Part shown: positions 1-12,218 of the stretch, piece after piece
How the letters are laid out: every line of letters starts with the position of its first letter
Position numbering within the stretch: position 1 is the stretch's first letter
NCBI GenBank assembly: GCA_034401135.1
Contig: JAWZSP010000004.1
Span: 1,364,001 to 1,428,000 of the forward strand
From: Volutella citrinella
Taxonomy: Eukaryota > Ascomycota > Sordariomycetes > Hypocreales > Nectriaceae
Length of the DNA: 64,000 bases
Direction of reading: 5' to 3'
The notes under the pieces: generated by a model
What the model was told of the DNA's origin: nothing
What the model saw: the letters and a program-made list of their open reading frames with translations, nothing else
Databases searched by the model: none
Program-made: the position numbers and the translations under genes

Positions 1-1526
1 TCACTCAAGCCCTCAGCACTCACCTGCATGCAGGCAACGTCTACACTAGTATGTACATTACTGCAGCAATATGCACCTATGTTATACGTTTGGGGCAGAA
101 TGGATACGCCATTGGCCGCCTAGAATGCTCGAATCGGGACGAGGCCACACCATCTTTGGCGCTTGACAGGTGTGTGCTGCATTGGTGGGTGCAGCGTGGT
201 CAGGTCAGCTTTTTATCGGGCTTCCCATGACGCCCCCTCCCCCATCCATCCCCCATCCATCCCCCCTCATCCGGGTGAATCGCAACCTACATGGCTCCCC
301 TCCTGCCCCCCCCGGAACGCATCGCGTGTCACTCGCTCGGACCAGACCATCGCCGCTGGCTGACTTGCATGCAAACCCTGCTCGACCACTGCTGGGCCAT
401 GGAGGTACCGGATTCATCAGAGGTACATGGGCGTTCACAGCCCCAGTACTCGGCCGCTACAAGCAGAGCCCGACAAGGAACATCTCACACCGGACACGGC
501 GCACCGCCGCACCGGTGACCGCACCGGAAACCAGGCACCGGACACCCGACACCGGACACCGGGGCTGGCTACCGAAAACAGAAGCTGGGCTTCCGGTGAC
601 CCGTTCGCTAGTTGCGAGGCTCGAGGGTGTGAATTATTAACTAAGATAGGTAGTTCGTACAAAAATTGCTAATGTAGTACACGAATGTAGCCGGCATCAC
701 CATCTCCAGGTGATGCCCGTATTATCAGCCCTGGCCTGGCCAGGACTTGGGTCCCCACAAGGCCGACTGCCATGGCATGGCATGGCATTGCATGGTTGGT
801 GGTGCCGTAGGCCGCGGGCGATGCTGATGCCGCGCCCGCTTGCGACTGACGGCATGTGATTCGTATAAGAGGCAAGCCGCCATCGCCGAGCTGAGCTGCT
901 TAATCGTACGTTGACTCATCGTCATGGCCGTGACGCCAAGCATCTCAGTCCTCGCAAGCGGTGCGGCATGCCAACACCGACTCGCCCGCACTTGAACCAC
1001 AACTGCCCTCCCACTTTGTAACATGCCGGAACCACGACAGCGTCACTCGACAAGTTGAGCCTCCTTTCCTGTCGCCATCTCCGAAGCCTAAACCAAACAG
1101 CCTCCGTTTAATGTGGTCGGCACGGACACGGCAACAAACCAACGCCCTCGCTGTGCTCAAAATGTCCATTATGCCGGCGCATCCGGTTTCCCCTCCACCC
1201 CAAAACTCCTCCGTGCCGTTAATCCGAAAAAGCGAGTGTGTCCAGACAGACTCCATGGATGATGTCGTAAAACAAAAGAAGAAAACACCGCTATTCCCAA
1301 TGCTGGTTATGATGGAGGCCACGGCTCCTCCCCCTCTACCTCTCCCTCTCTTTGTTCCGCCGTGGGTGTGATTCTGATGATGGGTCGTGGCATTACGTCG
1401 TCCAGCTGAGTTCGTCCATGTCTGTTTCTTCCTCAATTGATGAGATTTCGTCCTTTCTCAGCTTCAAATCTGCCTGTGGCTCCTCTTTCTTCCTTTCCGA
1501 GGAATTAATAGGCACCCGCACTGGCT
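1..1526. other. gene-free left flank
   Basis: No convincing coding sequence. Open frames here are short, proline/serine-rich and lack recognisable domains. The stretch holds C-rich runs near 235-275, an imperfect repeat of a CACCGGACAC-like unit around 488-565, and a GGCAT-type simple repeat near 769-795. The right end should carry the 3' untranslated region of the minus-strand ceramide synthase gene. Confidence 0.5.
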
Positions 1527-3104
1527 CTAGTTCTTCACGGCCTTGCCATTGGCGTGCCCGTTGACTTTTCCATTGGCCTGTCCGTTGGTCTTTTCGTCGC
1601 TGGCCTTGCCGTTGCCGTTGGCGTGGCCATTGCTGTGGCCATTGGCATCGCCCGGGATCAACGGCTTGCCCTCCTCCGACTCCTCCGTCTCTGCATCCTC
1701 TTCGTCATCCGATCGGTCGTCGGCCAGCTCCTTGCCAAAGACGAAACGATAGGCGATGCGAAGGATACAGTACAACCAGAACAGGTTGAGTGCCTGCAGG
1801 GCGGAAAGAAGGGTCGTGGTGATGACCTGGCCAAGTCGGCACTTGAAATATCCTCCTGCCCAATCGAGATAAAATGGTCCAACAGTCTCATACTCGGTGA
1901 GCAGTGACACGATGATCTTGAGGTTGATGTAGTGGCGAAGGTAAATCCAGACACCCACGAACAGGACGAAAAACGGGTCCAGAAGAGGGTGGTCAATGTA
2001 GTTTAGAACCTTGGACGTGGCCAGGAAGAAGTCGCTGAGATCGTGGGTGGTGTACACGGCGAGACCAATATACACAAAGTGGAAGCGGTAGCTGAGGGCA
2101 ATCAGAGCGAGAGTGACAATGTGATGTCCGACGAGCTCCTTAAAATCCTTGCGGGGCTTCTCCATGCCGAGGACCAACACGATGGCCTGCTGCGCCCAGT
2201 ACGCGGCCTCGAAGAGGTAGTAAAACTTGACCGGCGCCTCATGAGTGAAGTGGGGGTAGCTCTCATACATGCCGCGAGTGTTGAAGTACCACACGGGGGT
2301 TTTGCTCATGACGTAGAGGCCGGCGGGTCCCAGAATTCCAAAGTATATCGCTGTGTACATCTGCTCCATAAAGCGAGCCTGCTTGCCCTTGCTGCGGCAA
2401 ATGCGTCGGGCAAGGGGAAGGAGGATCTCCTGCATGATGAACTCGCGCGTGAACGAGAGCACAATGGTGTAGAAGGAGACAAATGCCAGGTCCCACAGTC
2501 CCTTGCCATATTGAATGGGAGCATCGGGATTCTGAGGGTCTGGCGGCAATCCGTACGACAGGAAGATGAAGCGGTGGACCGGGTTTGTCTCGTTGGGCTT
2601 GATGGCGTAGGCGGCGAGGAACAGGACGATGAGAACGGCTGGGAGAACGCAGGTGTGCTTGAGCATGATTTGGCGAACGCGCGAGAGGAAGCCGCGGGCA
2701 CGACGGCGTTTGGAGAGTCGCTTGCGCCCATCAGAATGCTGTCGAGAAGGGTGCGATTAGTACACTCGATATTCATGCTTACTTGGCTGGGAGGCAAGAC
2801 TGTTCTGTCTTCCGGGGAGATGTCGAGAAACGAGAGGGGATTGCCTCGGGGACAGCCAAGAGGGAGAAAAAAAACATACCTGAGAGGTTGCCTTGAGACT
2901 GGCGCGGCTCGAGGCCATAGCAGGAGCTCCAGTGTCGCCAGCCCGGATGTTCACACCGCCAAGGGCACTGCTCTTACGGCGCCTGGGCTTGTTCGCGCCG
3001 GTCAGGTCGGCGCCCGTAGTGCCGTTGCTGTTACCATTGGCGGAGTGAAGCAGCATGTCCGCCGCCGCAGTCAGCGGCGGGAAGGGCTCGGAATCGGCAG
3101 CCAT
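1527..3104 (-). CDS. lag1: ceramide synthase, LAG1/LAC1 type (TLC domain)
   Basis: Endoplasmic-reticulum acyl-CoA-dependent ceramide synthase, which N-acylates sphingoid bases. Two exons, 3104-2880 and 2738-1527, are joined in phase 0 across a 141-nt intron (GTATGT donor, TACTAAT branch site, ACAG acceptor), giving 478 aa. The N-terminal ~100 residues are polar and basic (RRRK and KRLSKRRR patches). A hydrophobic anchor follows, then a TLC domain with several membrane segments. The Lag motif is intact: HH at about 280-281 (GHHIVTLALIALSYRF) and HD at about 307-308 (TTHDLSDFFLATSK), the pairs known to be needed for activity. The C-terminal tail has an acidic run and about ten NG/HANG-type repeats, typical of fungal members but variable. 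I started at ATG 3104 (MAADSEP) because the upstream frame only offers GTG. Whether it is the LAG1 or LAC1/BarA class paralogue cannot be told from this window. Confidence 0.93.
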
Positions 3105-5480
3105 GGCGGGCTGTGTATATGATGGCGAAGTCTGGGAGGCGGTGATGCGGGATTCTGTGTGTTGTGCAAAGGAGGTCTCGCCCAGGAACACCCGTTCGGC
3201 AGGTGATGTGGTGGGAGAAAAAAAAATCTGGGGTCCGATGCGATGTGGCGTCCCCTATTCGATCGCGGGTCCAGGCACAGCCAAGGCCTTGGGCGGAGAA
3301 GTGTTTCGCGTAGGATGTGGTAGGAAGGAGAGGAGTGACCACCAACTGCAGAGATGGTCGAAGGAAGTAAGCGTCCAAATAGTACTCCGTAATACTGTTG
3401 GTGGATTACGGCAAAGCAAGGGGATCCTCGGACAGCCGATTGGAGGCTCTGGGCGGCGGTCGCAGAAATTCTCTGCCGTATGATTGCTGCCCCCCTTTCG
3501 CGGGACGTCGTCGGGTGGGTGGGCGCCGATCAAGCGTCTCGCGCGGACTGCGAACGCACGGTAGAATTATTATTATTATTACAGTAGGGGCTGCTGAGCG
3601 GAGCGCGATACTGTGAGCACACTGAGCGCTGTCCGTCGGGCACCGGCGATTGGCTCGAGAGGCAGCCGAGGGAATCAGAGAGCGTCACAGGGCAGGACTG
3701 ACGAGGGTTTGCGGATTTCGTGTTAGTGACGTGAGAGCGAAAATGGCCAAGAGCTACGAGCGGGAGCGCAGAAGAGTCGAACAGGGAGCGATTATAGGCG
3801 ACAAGGACGAGGTTGCGCGCGGGCTCGCATTTCGCTTTCGCTTTGCAAGATTGATGCAGTAAGGAATGGAAGCAAGGAATTAGTACGTCAGGGCTATGGC
3901 TGGTGCCGCCTCTGGTTCGCTCTTGCTCGCATTTATCATCACCTGCCCTCTCACCCTCAGCGCTTTTTCGGCTCCTGCGGAGTTGGCAAGCAGCCGACCT
4001 GTTTGTGGCGTTGTGCCTTCCCAAGAGCAAATTACCACTGCTTGTGGCCCCGCAGGACAGCCAATTACCGGGACCGACGCGCCGGGCACTAGCATGAGCT
4101 TTGCTTGATGGGGGGAGAGCCCGGCTTCACAGGGGGCGGTGGGGGCCTTTGGATGTGGGCGGGAGATCCGCCCACAGGCTACAGGCGCCACGGTCCCCAA
4201 GTGGCTTCCCGGGGGGCCGCGGAGGCCGGTCGGACGCCCGTGGGATGCCATCCTCAGCACTATCAGGGGGTTTAAATTAAGGATTTATTCACAAGAAAAC
4301 CCCTCTCTAGCTACGCGGGCTTGGCAGTCGTTCTTGTCGACATGTATCCGTGTTATTGGCTTTATTGGTGTTTCGGGAGGCCTCGTTTGGCTCTGGCTTT
4401 GAGAGCGAGCCACTGTGGCCGAAGTGTGTGGTCACTGTTCGCTAGTATCGCAGCCCCAAACTCCGCCTCCGCAGCCGACAGGCATCTTGCTCGAGGTTCC
4501 CGCCTTCCAGCAAACGGCTGACCATACACAATGAATTACGGCCTCGTGCAGCCACTTGAGCCCGCATACGCATTACCCCGCGAGGTCAGGCGGGCGAGCA
4601 ACCTGTGGCGGCCATGGCCGAAACGGCCCACAGCTGAACTGACTGTCCAGGAAGTGGTTGCATGTGAAGATTGGTAAAGGCATATCAGAAGGAGACAGAG
4701 TCGCTCCATGAGCGCACCAGCGCCCAAACCCCCGTGTGCTCAAGGCGTTTGTTTGGTCGGTCGCTGGCTGCCGTGCCACTTGCTTTGCTGGCGTGTGTGA
4801 TCTCCAACCTACATGAGAATAAGCTGACCGCCCGAGGTAGTAGTCTTACATGTACAAACTACAAAGTCCTTGCCAGCTCGGATGCGCCGGAATAATATTC
4901 GGCTGCGGCCGTTTGTTGTACGTCATCCCGCCGCACCCACTGAGACAATACGTAAAATACATCGGGCTTGATATGCTTATTTCTACGTACCTGCTCCTTA
5001 CTGGACCTAGGCTTGCTAGGTCCGTAGGCCCGGCTGCTGACATCACAAGCTGTGGATACAGACGTCTTTGAATGAACTCGTTGTATTGACATTCTTTTGT
5101 CATCATGGATAATCGCAACTGGGCGCCAGACCACTGGCTGAGTTCCCCTCATATGTAGTTCGTAATAGGCATGTAGCAAATGTTTGTATACACATATCGT
5201 GGCCATTGCAAACTTGGCAATCGCGCATGCTCGGCAACAACGCAACGCCCAAACGCCAAGCTCGGCCCTCCACTCCCAAGGTCCCATTATGCCTCCTGGT
5301 CGGCGGCACGCAGAGGGCGCGTAAATCAAAGTCGTCCATCCTCCACTCAATCATCTCTGGGGTATCTTCAACATAAAAACAGATTTCAGCAAGTACGGTG
5401 TGCAAGCAGCTCGTCAGAATAGCAGACATTGCGCTGCTTGCAGGACCACGACAACAACGATCGCACACTAGTCAACCATC
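3105..5480. other. gene-free stretch, lag1 promoter side
   Basis: About 2.4 kb between the lag1 start and the palH stop. It should hold the lag1 5' leader and promoter and the palH 3' region. Frames up to 166 codons occur but have no family resemblance and high arginine/serine content. A five-unit ATT microsatellite sits at 3566-3580. Nothing else is recognised. Confidence 0.5.
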
Positions 5481-7775
5481 TCACCCGCTCGCTGGTCGGT
5501 TCTGCTCACGAGCATTCTCAGAGGAGCTCGAGGCAGGCCGTGCCCGGTGTACTGACGACGTATCCGAGAGGGAGTGTGTGTCTTCGTCCGAGTATTCCTC
5601 ATATGTGTATCTTGTCTGTACACCGCGCCAGAGCGGCGGCGCATTCGGTGGCAGAGGCGATTGGCCGCTTTGGCTTCCCGAAAACGTGCTCCTGCTCCTC
5701 TCTAGCTGTGTCATTTCATCCGAGATATCTCTCGAACGGCTGCTGTTGCTATTCGATTGTGCGTTGTTTGATTGGTGTGAGTGGCCATCCTGCATCGTAG
5801 GCGAAGCGGCGAGCTCCTCTTCCTCGAGAACCTGCTGCAAGGCAGCTCCTCGTCGTGGTGGCGCAGGGATAACCGTCACCGGAAGGCTCTGGGTATCAGG
5901 AGTGCTGCGCATGCGCCCACGAAACCTCTCAGCCTGGTTCGCTGCAAACAACTCGAACCTAGACCGAATATCCCACCGCGCAGCGGCGGGGTGTGCCGAC
6001 TGGACGGGATCCAGCTGTATCTGCTGTTGCTGTGACGTCTGCTGTTGCTGCTGCTGAACCTCATCCGGCTGCTCATCAATCGAAGCGCGAGCTGGCGCGC
6101 CAGACGGGGGGACGTTCTGCCAGACTATTTGAGTACTCAAAGGTGGCGCGTTGGCCTCCAAATCACGAGGTCGGTTGTTGATTGTAGGAGCTGGACCCTG
6201 AACATTCTGGCCAAGAGGTTGCTGCATTGAGGTAGCTGTGTCGTCCGTTGTCTGTGGATTCAAGGGCGAGCTGGTTTGCCTCGGCAAGTCGGCCACACTC
6301 TGTTGAGGCCAGGGATCAGGTGTTCGTGTCGTAGCTTCCGATGGAGGCTGGTATCTGACAGCGTAGACGGTGCTTGCAGCGCTCGCCGTGTCGGTCCGAC
6401 TTATGGGAGTAACGGCGGGCGCAGGCCGTGCTGGCCACAGGTGCGGGTGCGCACTGCTGATTTGGTTCTGAGCATCCGGCTCGGGGTCCCGGACGTTCCT
6501 GTTTTGCGCTCTGTATCTGTTTGTAAGTGCCGAAACATTGGCCCAGCCGTTGGTGGCCGGAGCAGGATTGGTTTGGCCGTCACTCCCGCTACTCGAGCCG
6601 GTGTTCCCTCCCTTTCGAAACTTTCGGTTGTTGCGCAGCCAAGGGAACTCGGACGCGTTGACCTCGAGCATGTCATCGCCATCGAAAACTTCTCGGCCCA
6701 GAATGCCATCCTTCTTCTCCTCGCGCTCCAAGGCCTCAATTCTTTCCACCCATTCCCACACCACAACGCTTGCTGCGGCGGCGCCCACCCATCTCACATA
6801 ATCTCCCCAACCGGTAAAGTCTGGTATTGAAAAGTCTAGCGTGAAAAAGACGACGGGGATGAGGATCGACGTGATGGAAATGATGGCGACCAGAGTCATG
6901 TTCCTCATGAAGGGATGATAGAAGGCGTAGCGCTTCTTCATCAGTGCATAGTAGAGGACCCATGCGGCGTAAAGAATGCTGATCGAAAGCTGAAATAGGT
7001 AGCTGAGGGCCGGTATGGGGTGGACAAAAGGCTTGCCCTTTTCAAATGTGTTGATTCCATTTTTAGAGTAGCGAAAGCTGTTGATGGCGCTGAACACGAC
7101 ATCCAGAATGATGAGGGCAAACGCAACCCATTTGATGATGAGCTTCTCGCGCTGTCGAGGAAATAGTCGAATCAGGGTCTGAGCCTGGGCCAGCCAAAGG
7201 AACGTGTCAGACACGATCCGAATCGCCTTTAGTTCGGTACTGCCCAAAACCTCCTCCTGCAGTCTCTTGGCATTTTGATAGCCCCAGTTGTATTGCGTCT
7301 GCGCTCCTCTGAACGTGTCTGCGCTTGCAAGAGTGAGCGAGATTGCGACGGTCAAGGCAGCTACCTTTTGTAGCCACGGTCGGCCGCCGATGCTGACGCC
7401 GCTGTTCGGGCTGTGAGAAAAACTGCTTCGTCGGCCTAGGTAGACGATGCCGCCGTCGAGAAACGAGCGTGGGGTGATGAAGAGCATGATTACGAGCATG
7501 TAAGCCGTCACTGTGGTCGCCGCGAGGGCGTAGCATATCGGAAACGTAGTCGAAAAGAAGGGGTCGCGGAAATCGTCTTCCCTTAGGCCGCTGTTGTCGC
7601 TGTGTTGCTGGAGGCTCGTGTCCACCCCAAATGACTCTAGAGTGACCGCGGCTCGGGGAACGAGATGGGTTGGGCAAGGTATCTCGAAATTGCGTCCGTT
7701 TGGTAGGCTTATTGTGCACAGCGCGTTGATGGCGGCCGCTGTGGCTGTGGCAGCAATCTCCCGGTTGAAAACCAT
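5481..7775 (-). CDS. palH: PalH/Rim21 ambient-pH sensor membrane protein
   Basis: Plasma-membrane sensor of the fungal alkaline-pH (Pal/Rim) pathway. With PalI, PalF and the ESCRT-linked Pal proteins it triggers proteolytic activation of PacC. Single exon, 764 aa from ATG 7775 (MVFNREIAA); the frame extends upstream only to a TTG. The segment FPICYALAATTVTAYMLVIM near residue 80 is a PalH hallmark, followed by further hydrophobic segments (KVAALTVAISLTLASA, WVAFALIILDVVFSAI, TLVAIISITSILIPVVFFTL, plus others) up to about residue 350. This fits a seven-pass receptor with a lumenal/extracellular N-terminus. The long C-terminal half is hydrophilic, serine/proline/glutamine-rich with two short poly-Q runs, as expected for the cytosolic tail that binds the arrestin PalF. 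It is in the usual size range for filamentous fungi. A four-codon upstream ORF lies in the leader. Confidence 0.9.
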   Translation of the reverse strand: MVFNREIAATATAAAINALCTISLPNGRNFEIPCPTHLVPRAAVTLESFGVDTSLQQHSDNSGLREDDFRDPFFSTTFPICYALAATTVTAYMLVIMLFITPRSFLDGGIVYLGRRSSFSHSPNSGVSIGGRPWLQKVAALTVAISLTLASADTFRGAQTQYNWGYQNAKRLQEEVLGSTELKAIRIVSDTFLWLAQAQTLIRLFPRQREKLIIKWVAFALIILDVVFSAINSFRYSKNGINTFEKGKPFVHPIPALSYLFQLSISILYAAWVLYYALMKKRYAFYHPFMRNMTLVAIISITSILIPVVFFTLDFSIPDFTGWGDYVRWVGAAAASVVVWEWVERIEALEREEKKDGILGREVFDGDDMLEVNASEFPWLRNNRKFRKGGNTGSSSGSDGQTNPAPATNGWANVSALTNRYRAQNRNVRDPEPDAQNQISSAHPHLWPARPAPAVTPISRTDTASAASTVYAVRYQPPSEATTRTPDPWPQQSVADLPRQTSSPLNPQTTDDTATSMQQPLGQNVQGPAPTINNRPRDLEANAPPLSTQIVWQNVPPSGAPARASIDEQPDEVQQQQQQTSQQQQIQLDPVQSAHPAAARWDIRSRFELFAANQAERFRGRMRSTPDTQSLPVTVIPAPPRRGAALQQVLEEEELAASPTMQDGHSHQSNNAQSNSNSSRSRDISDEMTQLERSRSTFSGSQSGQSPLPPNAPPLWRGVQTRYTYEEYSDEDTHSLSDTSSVHRARPASSSSENAREQNRPASG

Positions 7776-9927
7776 GGTTGCGGCCCCTGGCGTGAGCGGC
7801 CAGCCGCGAGCTGAGCGGAGTAACAATACCAGCGGACGACGTTAGCAAGTCGCCATGGGAGAGGTGCAAGTTGTGTCGATGTGACCGGGTGTGGGCGGGA
7901 GCTGCGGGCAGGAAGAGCTTGTCGAGTCGAGCCGATGATTGTTCGTGGCCGTCGGCGTCAGTCGAAGGGCGGGGATAGTCGTCGAGTCGGGTGGGATCGA
8001 CGCGAATTTGGTGGCGACGATAGATGTCAATAAGCGGATGTGTTCGCCGGAGATGCTGGAGGGAGTCTCGAGATAGTGACGGGAGGAGGATTTCGATGCC
8101 GCTGTGGTGGACGGTTTTGGTCTGCTATTGCGAGGTGGTGGTCGCGCGCGGTGGAAGTGGTGCGCCGGGTGGGCGGGACAGCCAAACGCCTGGAGCCACA
8201 GAATGACTAGCGGAGTCCCTGCTGGGACGCGCGGTGACAATTGATGCCAAGAGCACGGGGCGACAGGACGACTTATTAGGCTAGACCGGACCAGACGGAC
8301 AAGCCCAGGCTGGTTCTGGATTAATTAAAATATTAAAGGCTTGAGGCTTGGGTGTGGGGAGGAGCGTGTGTAGGCAAGAAAGTTGGCGCCCAGAAGTCCT
8401 CGGGGGCGGGTCTTGCGCGTGTATGGCGGACGTTGGTGGCGAGGCTTATGGCGACTCCGACGGAGCCAAAAGGGGTACAGGTACAGCGATAGATGCCTCG
8501 TGGTCGGCTACGTCGATGACGCTGATCGGCAGCGGTCGGGTCATTGGTTGAGCGCCTGGAGAGATTGTGCGGCAGCCTTTCGGGTGCACTTGATCGCCTG
8601 GATCATCGACGTTGTGCGAGGGGATGACGAGGATGTGAGGATTCGAAAGGCCCTGGACTGCTAATTATGCCAGTCGGCTGGCGCTGGGGAGAGAATCAGG
8701 TTACCCGTTCGTTGGCCCCCCCTGCCCCGTCGTGGTTGTCACTGGGTGGAGCCGTTGCGCACTGTACAGGGGACTTACACACAGTTCGAATAGCGCCGGG
8801 GAGCCTGTGCACATCAGGCCTGCGTTGTTCACCTCTCCTCATCTCGAGGTCGCCAGACAATTGCTATTTCCAAATCCGTCTTCGAAAGAAATGGGCTGCG
8901 AAGCTGCGTTGCTTTTATTGAATGTAACGGCGCCCTGGCATAGTGTTTTGTGCAAGCTTCCGGGCCGCGTGACAACGGCGCTGCATCAACAGTCTCCGAG
9001 ATTCCACCAGTCATAAACGAACCTTGCGGGCGCCCGTGGAAGTTTATCGATCTCTGCAAAATTATTGTCCAGATTGATGGATCAACTAACTACTCCTAGT
9101 AGGTAGGTAAGTACGGACTATGGTTGTGATTGATAAAGTCCCTAGAAACTTGCAACATAGGCCTTCAAGTAGCCGGCCCATGGCCCCGAGTCGCCAGTGT
9201 ATAGTGCTAGGAGCACTGTCTTGAATGTCACCCACAGTGTGACTTGCATCAATACGGCTACTCTCCCGGCTTTACCGAAGCCTCCCGTCGCATCTCCCAT
9301 ACCTTATCCACACAGAGTTCCGTGGCCAATGTCCGATAGGCATGCCTTTCGACTTCCATCATCTCAAGAACCAGTGCTGGCAGTGGTTGTAACTGCGCGA
9401 ACAGGATGGGCTTCAGGCTGCGTGCCTTCTAGAACTTCTAGACCACCATCCTCTCGGCTTCGATTGCCCAGCGTCGGAGGCCTGTCCCGCTGCCAAGACC
9501 TGCACTCCCCATGTGCGCGTTCTTGGCAAAGCTTGTGCTCGTCTGCCCTTTCTGCATCGCCGAGATCCGCAGTGACACGGTCGTATGACAGTCGGTTACA
9601 AAGACCACCCTCTGGGCCGAGTGTTTGGTTGGCTCATCAATTTGCCTGCGACTCTGTCTCTCATCGCATATGGCTGCACGCGATGGCATTATTTGGCGAT
9701 GGTCTAGTTGGGTCGCCTGGGATGGACATGAATAGAGATGAGCACGGTCGAGTCGTACTTGGTAAGAAGAAGAAAAAAACTCCTGGGTATTTGGTATCAA
9801 AGGTCATGCTATGTCATTCATTGCCCACCAATTTTTCTGTCTCGCCGTGCCATGTCAAGAAATCTCCCAAAACGCCGAGTAGCGATGCGTCACCTTTAAA
9901 CCTCCTCTGGGCTCGTTCCAAGGCACT
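7776..9927. other. gene-free stretch between edc3 and palH
   Basis: Holds the palH leader/promoter (right after 7775 on the minus strand) and the edc3 3' region. A plus-strand frame from 9197 to 10186 runs into the antisense of edc3 and shows no domain; it is treated as spurious. Nothing else is supported. Confidence 0.5.
7841..7855 (-). promoter_or_regulatory. short uORF in palH leader (MATC-stop)
   Basis: ATG at 7855 opens a four-codon frame ending with TAA at 7841, 65 nt before the palH ATG. If the transcript starts further upstream it would be read first by scanning ribosomes. Transcript start is not known from sequence, so a role is inference. Confidence 0.35.
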
Positions 9928-12218
9928 TCAGTCATCCTCCTCATCCGTGTCCTCATTCCCATCACGGTACCGCATCTCCAGCACCCACTTCTCGTCAAAA
10001 TCGATGCCCCGACGAATCTTGGTACCGGCCTTTCTCCATACCGCGCTCCCTAGCCCTATGTCTGCAATGAAGAGCCTCCACTTATCTTCGTGCGACACGT
10101 GGTTGAGCGCTTCGGGGTCGTCATCAGCCGGCGGGATGACGGCTTCTAGCAATCCCCGTTTGGGCGCGCCCATGGCGACGACGTAGCGCGGCTTGACGAA
10201 CAGCCTGCCTCCGTCAATGACAGCTACCTTGCCTGACGTAGGGTCGATGCCCGTTGGGACGTCCACGGCCAGCACGAAGGCCTCGTTGCGATTTGCCCAC
10301 TCCATCAATTCGTAAACCGTGGCCTGGTCCCCAGTTCGCAGCTCCTCGAATGAGATCGTCAGGCCCAGCAAGGCATCCACAATCAGCGAGATTGATACTG
10401 GTGAGCTGGCGGCAGCATTCTTCCTGAGACGCTCAAACAGATCAGCCTTGCTGAGGATCTTGCCCCCAAAGTTGCGGTACAACTGCATCTGTTGTCGAAG
10501 GTCTTCCAGGAGGTCTCGTTCGCGCTCGATGCCGACGAGACACATCAGAACGTTGACGTTCTTGTTGCGGAGGTGGCGCGCCGCAGCGATTGCTCTGGTG
10601 CCCGATTTGTTGTTGCCGGCAAGAAATACAACAGCCGGGCTGCTGAGGGTGGCACTTGACGACATCCCACCCGCCAACCCAAACCGCACCTTGATAGCCG
10701 GGTCGTCGAGGGCTGTGATGACAACGTTCGCGATGCCCCGGCCCGCATTCTCCGTCATGAGCTGCTCAGACAGGCCAATCTCGTTTGCAGCGATGTTCTC
10801 CAAGTTGAGCATCTGCAGCGCAGAGACAGTCTCCAGCCGCCGGTTTGAGGGGACCAAGTACAGGCCAGGAGGGTGGCCTTGCTGCTTTTGGCGGTCAGTA
10901 CTACGCGAGTCTGGCCTTGATGCAGGCCGGCGTGAGATGCTTAAACGTACGGCAGAGTTCACCCTGCTGAGCGGCGTGCCGCCTGCCGCGACGGCAGCGC
11001 TGGCCTTTCGCGACTGGGATCGGCGGGCTGGGCCGGCCTTGCTGTCGTTCTTTCGATTGCTCTGGCTGCTCCGTAAATCGCGGCCAGCCGGAACTTCTGC
11101 CTCGTGCAGACCGTCGTCGGCTTCGCTGTTCCAGAAGTCGGCGCTCTTGCCCAGGCCTGAAGAAGGGATATCGAGGACGTTCTCGGAATAATGCAGATTC
11201 TTGCCCCCGGCCGTGCCTGGCTTGGGTCGGCGGTTATGCGAGACCAACCGGCTGGCGTCGTCAATCTGGTCGTCCTTTCGCATCTGGTCAAATATGGTGC
11301 GCTTGTCAAACTTGGCCAAGTTATTCTCAAAGTCAAAGTCGCCCATTTCCTCCGTGACATCTTCAGAAGCCCAGCCGTTATCCGCCAGCCCTTTCCTGTC
11401 TTTCCCGTTCTTCTTAAGAGAGTTGAAGGGTTGGAATGATGTTGTGCTTTGCAGCATCGGGGTCTGCCGCCATCCCTTTCCACGTCCGCTCGGCACGGGT
11501 GACCCATCGACGGGGCCTACCTCTTCTTCTTCTATCCGTTGACCCTTGGTCTGCTTCGACTGTCGAGGCCGGCGCTTTTTCTTTTGGGACTGGGGCTCCA
11601 GATGCTCGTCGGCTTGCCCGTTTCCCAGCTCGGACACTGAATCATGGACGCCCAAATTGGATATCGAGGCAGAGAGGTCCTGGTCAGGAACGGTCTTAAC
11701 GGGAGTGGATCCAGCGTGGACCATGGGAAGCACTCCGGGCTGCCCTATTTTGAGATCCGGGGCCCAGTTCTCGTTCAAAACAGTTGTCGGGCTCGTGCCT
11801 GATGGTGTTCCCGAGGCTGGTCGTCGCCCAAGACTGAGAATGGCAGGGTCTACAAAGGCAGGCTGGAACGGCGGCTGAGAAAACACAGGCGCTGCTACAG
11901 GCTCCGGCGGCGGAGGAGTATAGTTTGAAGGTCCATTGTCCGGTTTGATTTCCGAGAGATCCGCGATGTTGGCTGCTTCAATCTTCATCTGGGGATGCCA
12001 TTCCTTGGTGCCGGCAACAAAGACTATCAAAGGCTTGGTCAGCGTCCCGATACCACCAGTATTTGCGAGAGAATTTGCTTGGCCGAGGACATGAACGTAC
12101 CGTTTGTCAGGGTGAGGCAGCTCCCCGCCTCGACGTCCCTTACGGTTCCCGTGAGCTGGTATGAGGCAGGCTCCCGCAAAACCACTCGCATGTGCAGCCC
12201 GATGAACTGGCTCGCCAT
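9928..12218 (-). CDS. edc3: enhancer of mRNA-decapping protein 3 (Edc3)
   Basis: Cytoplasmic P-body scaffold that binds Dcp2 and Dhh1-type helicases and stimulates decapping. Two exons, 12218-12101 and 12023-9928, joined across a 77-nt intron (GTACGT donor, GATAG acceptor); the split codon encodes Val40, total 737 aa. The intron falls inside the N-terminal Lsm-like domain (MASQFIGLHMRVVLREP ... VFVAGTKEWHPQMKIEAANI), so the single long exon alone lacks half of that domain. A low-complexity middle follows with a KKKRRPRQSK basic patch. The FDF motif region (DFDFENNLAKFDKRTIFDQM) lies near residue 268. The C-terminal YjeF_N Rossmann-like domain spans roughly 440-715 (ALLGLTISFEE, VDVPTGIDPTSG). 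The tail is acidic (DEEDD). The Lsm-FDF-YjeF_N order is diagnostic. Confidence 0.93.

Noticed and set aside
488..565. Possible tandem repeat or CRISPR-like array of CACCGGACAC units
   Set aside because: Units are short, imperfect and irregularly spaced with no spacers; a eukaryotic simple-sequence patch.
2043..3122. 359-codon plus-strand frame opposite lag1
   Set aside because: It is antisense to clear ceramide synthase exons, has no domain, and reads across the intron; a by-product of codon bias.
9197..10186. 329-codon plus-strand frame opposite and beyond the edc3 3' end
   Set aside because: Low-complexity serine/proline/arginine composition, no motif, and about a quarter overlaps conserved edc3 sequence in antisense.
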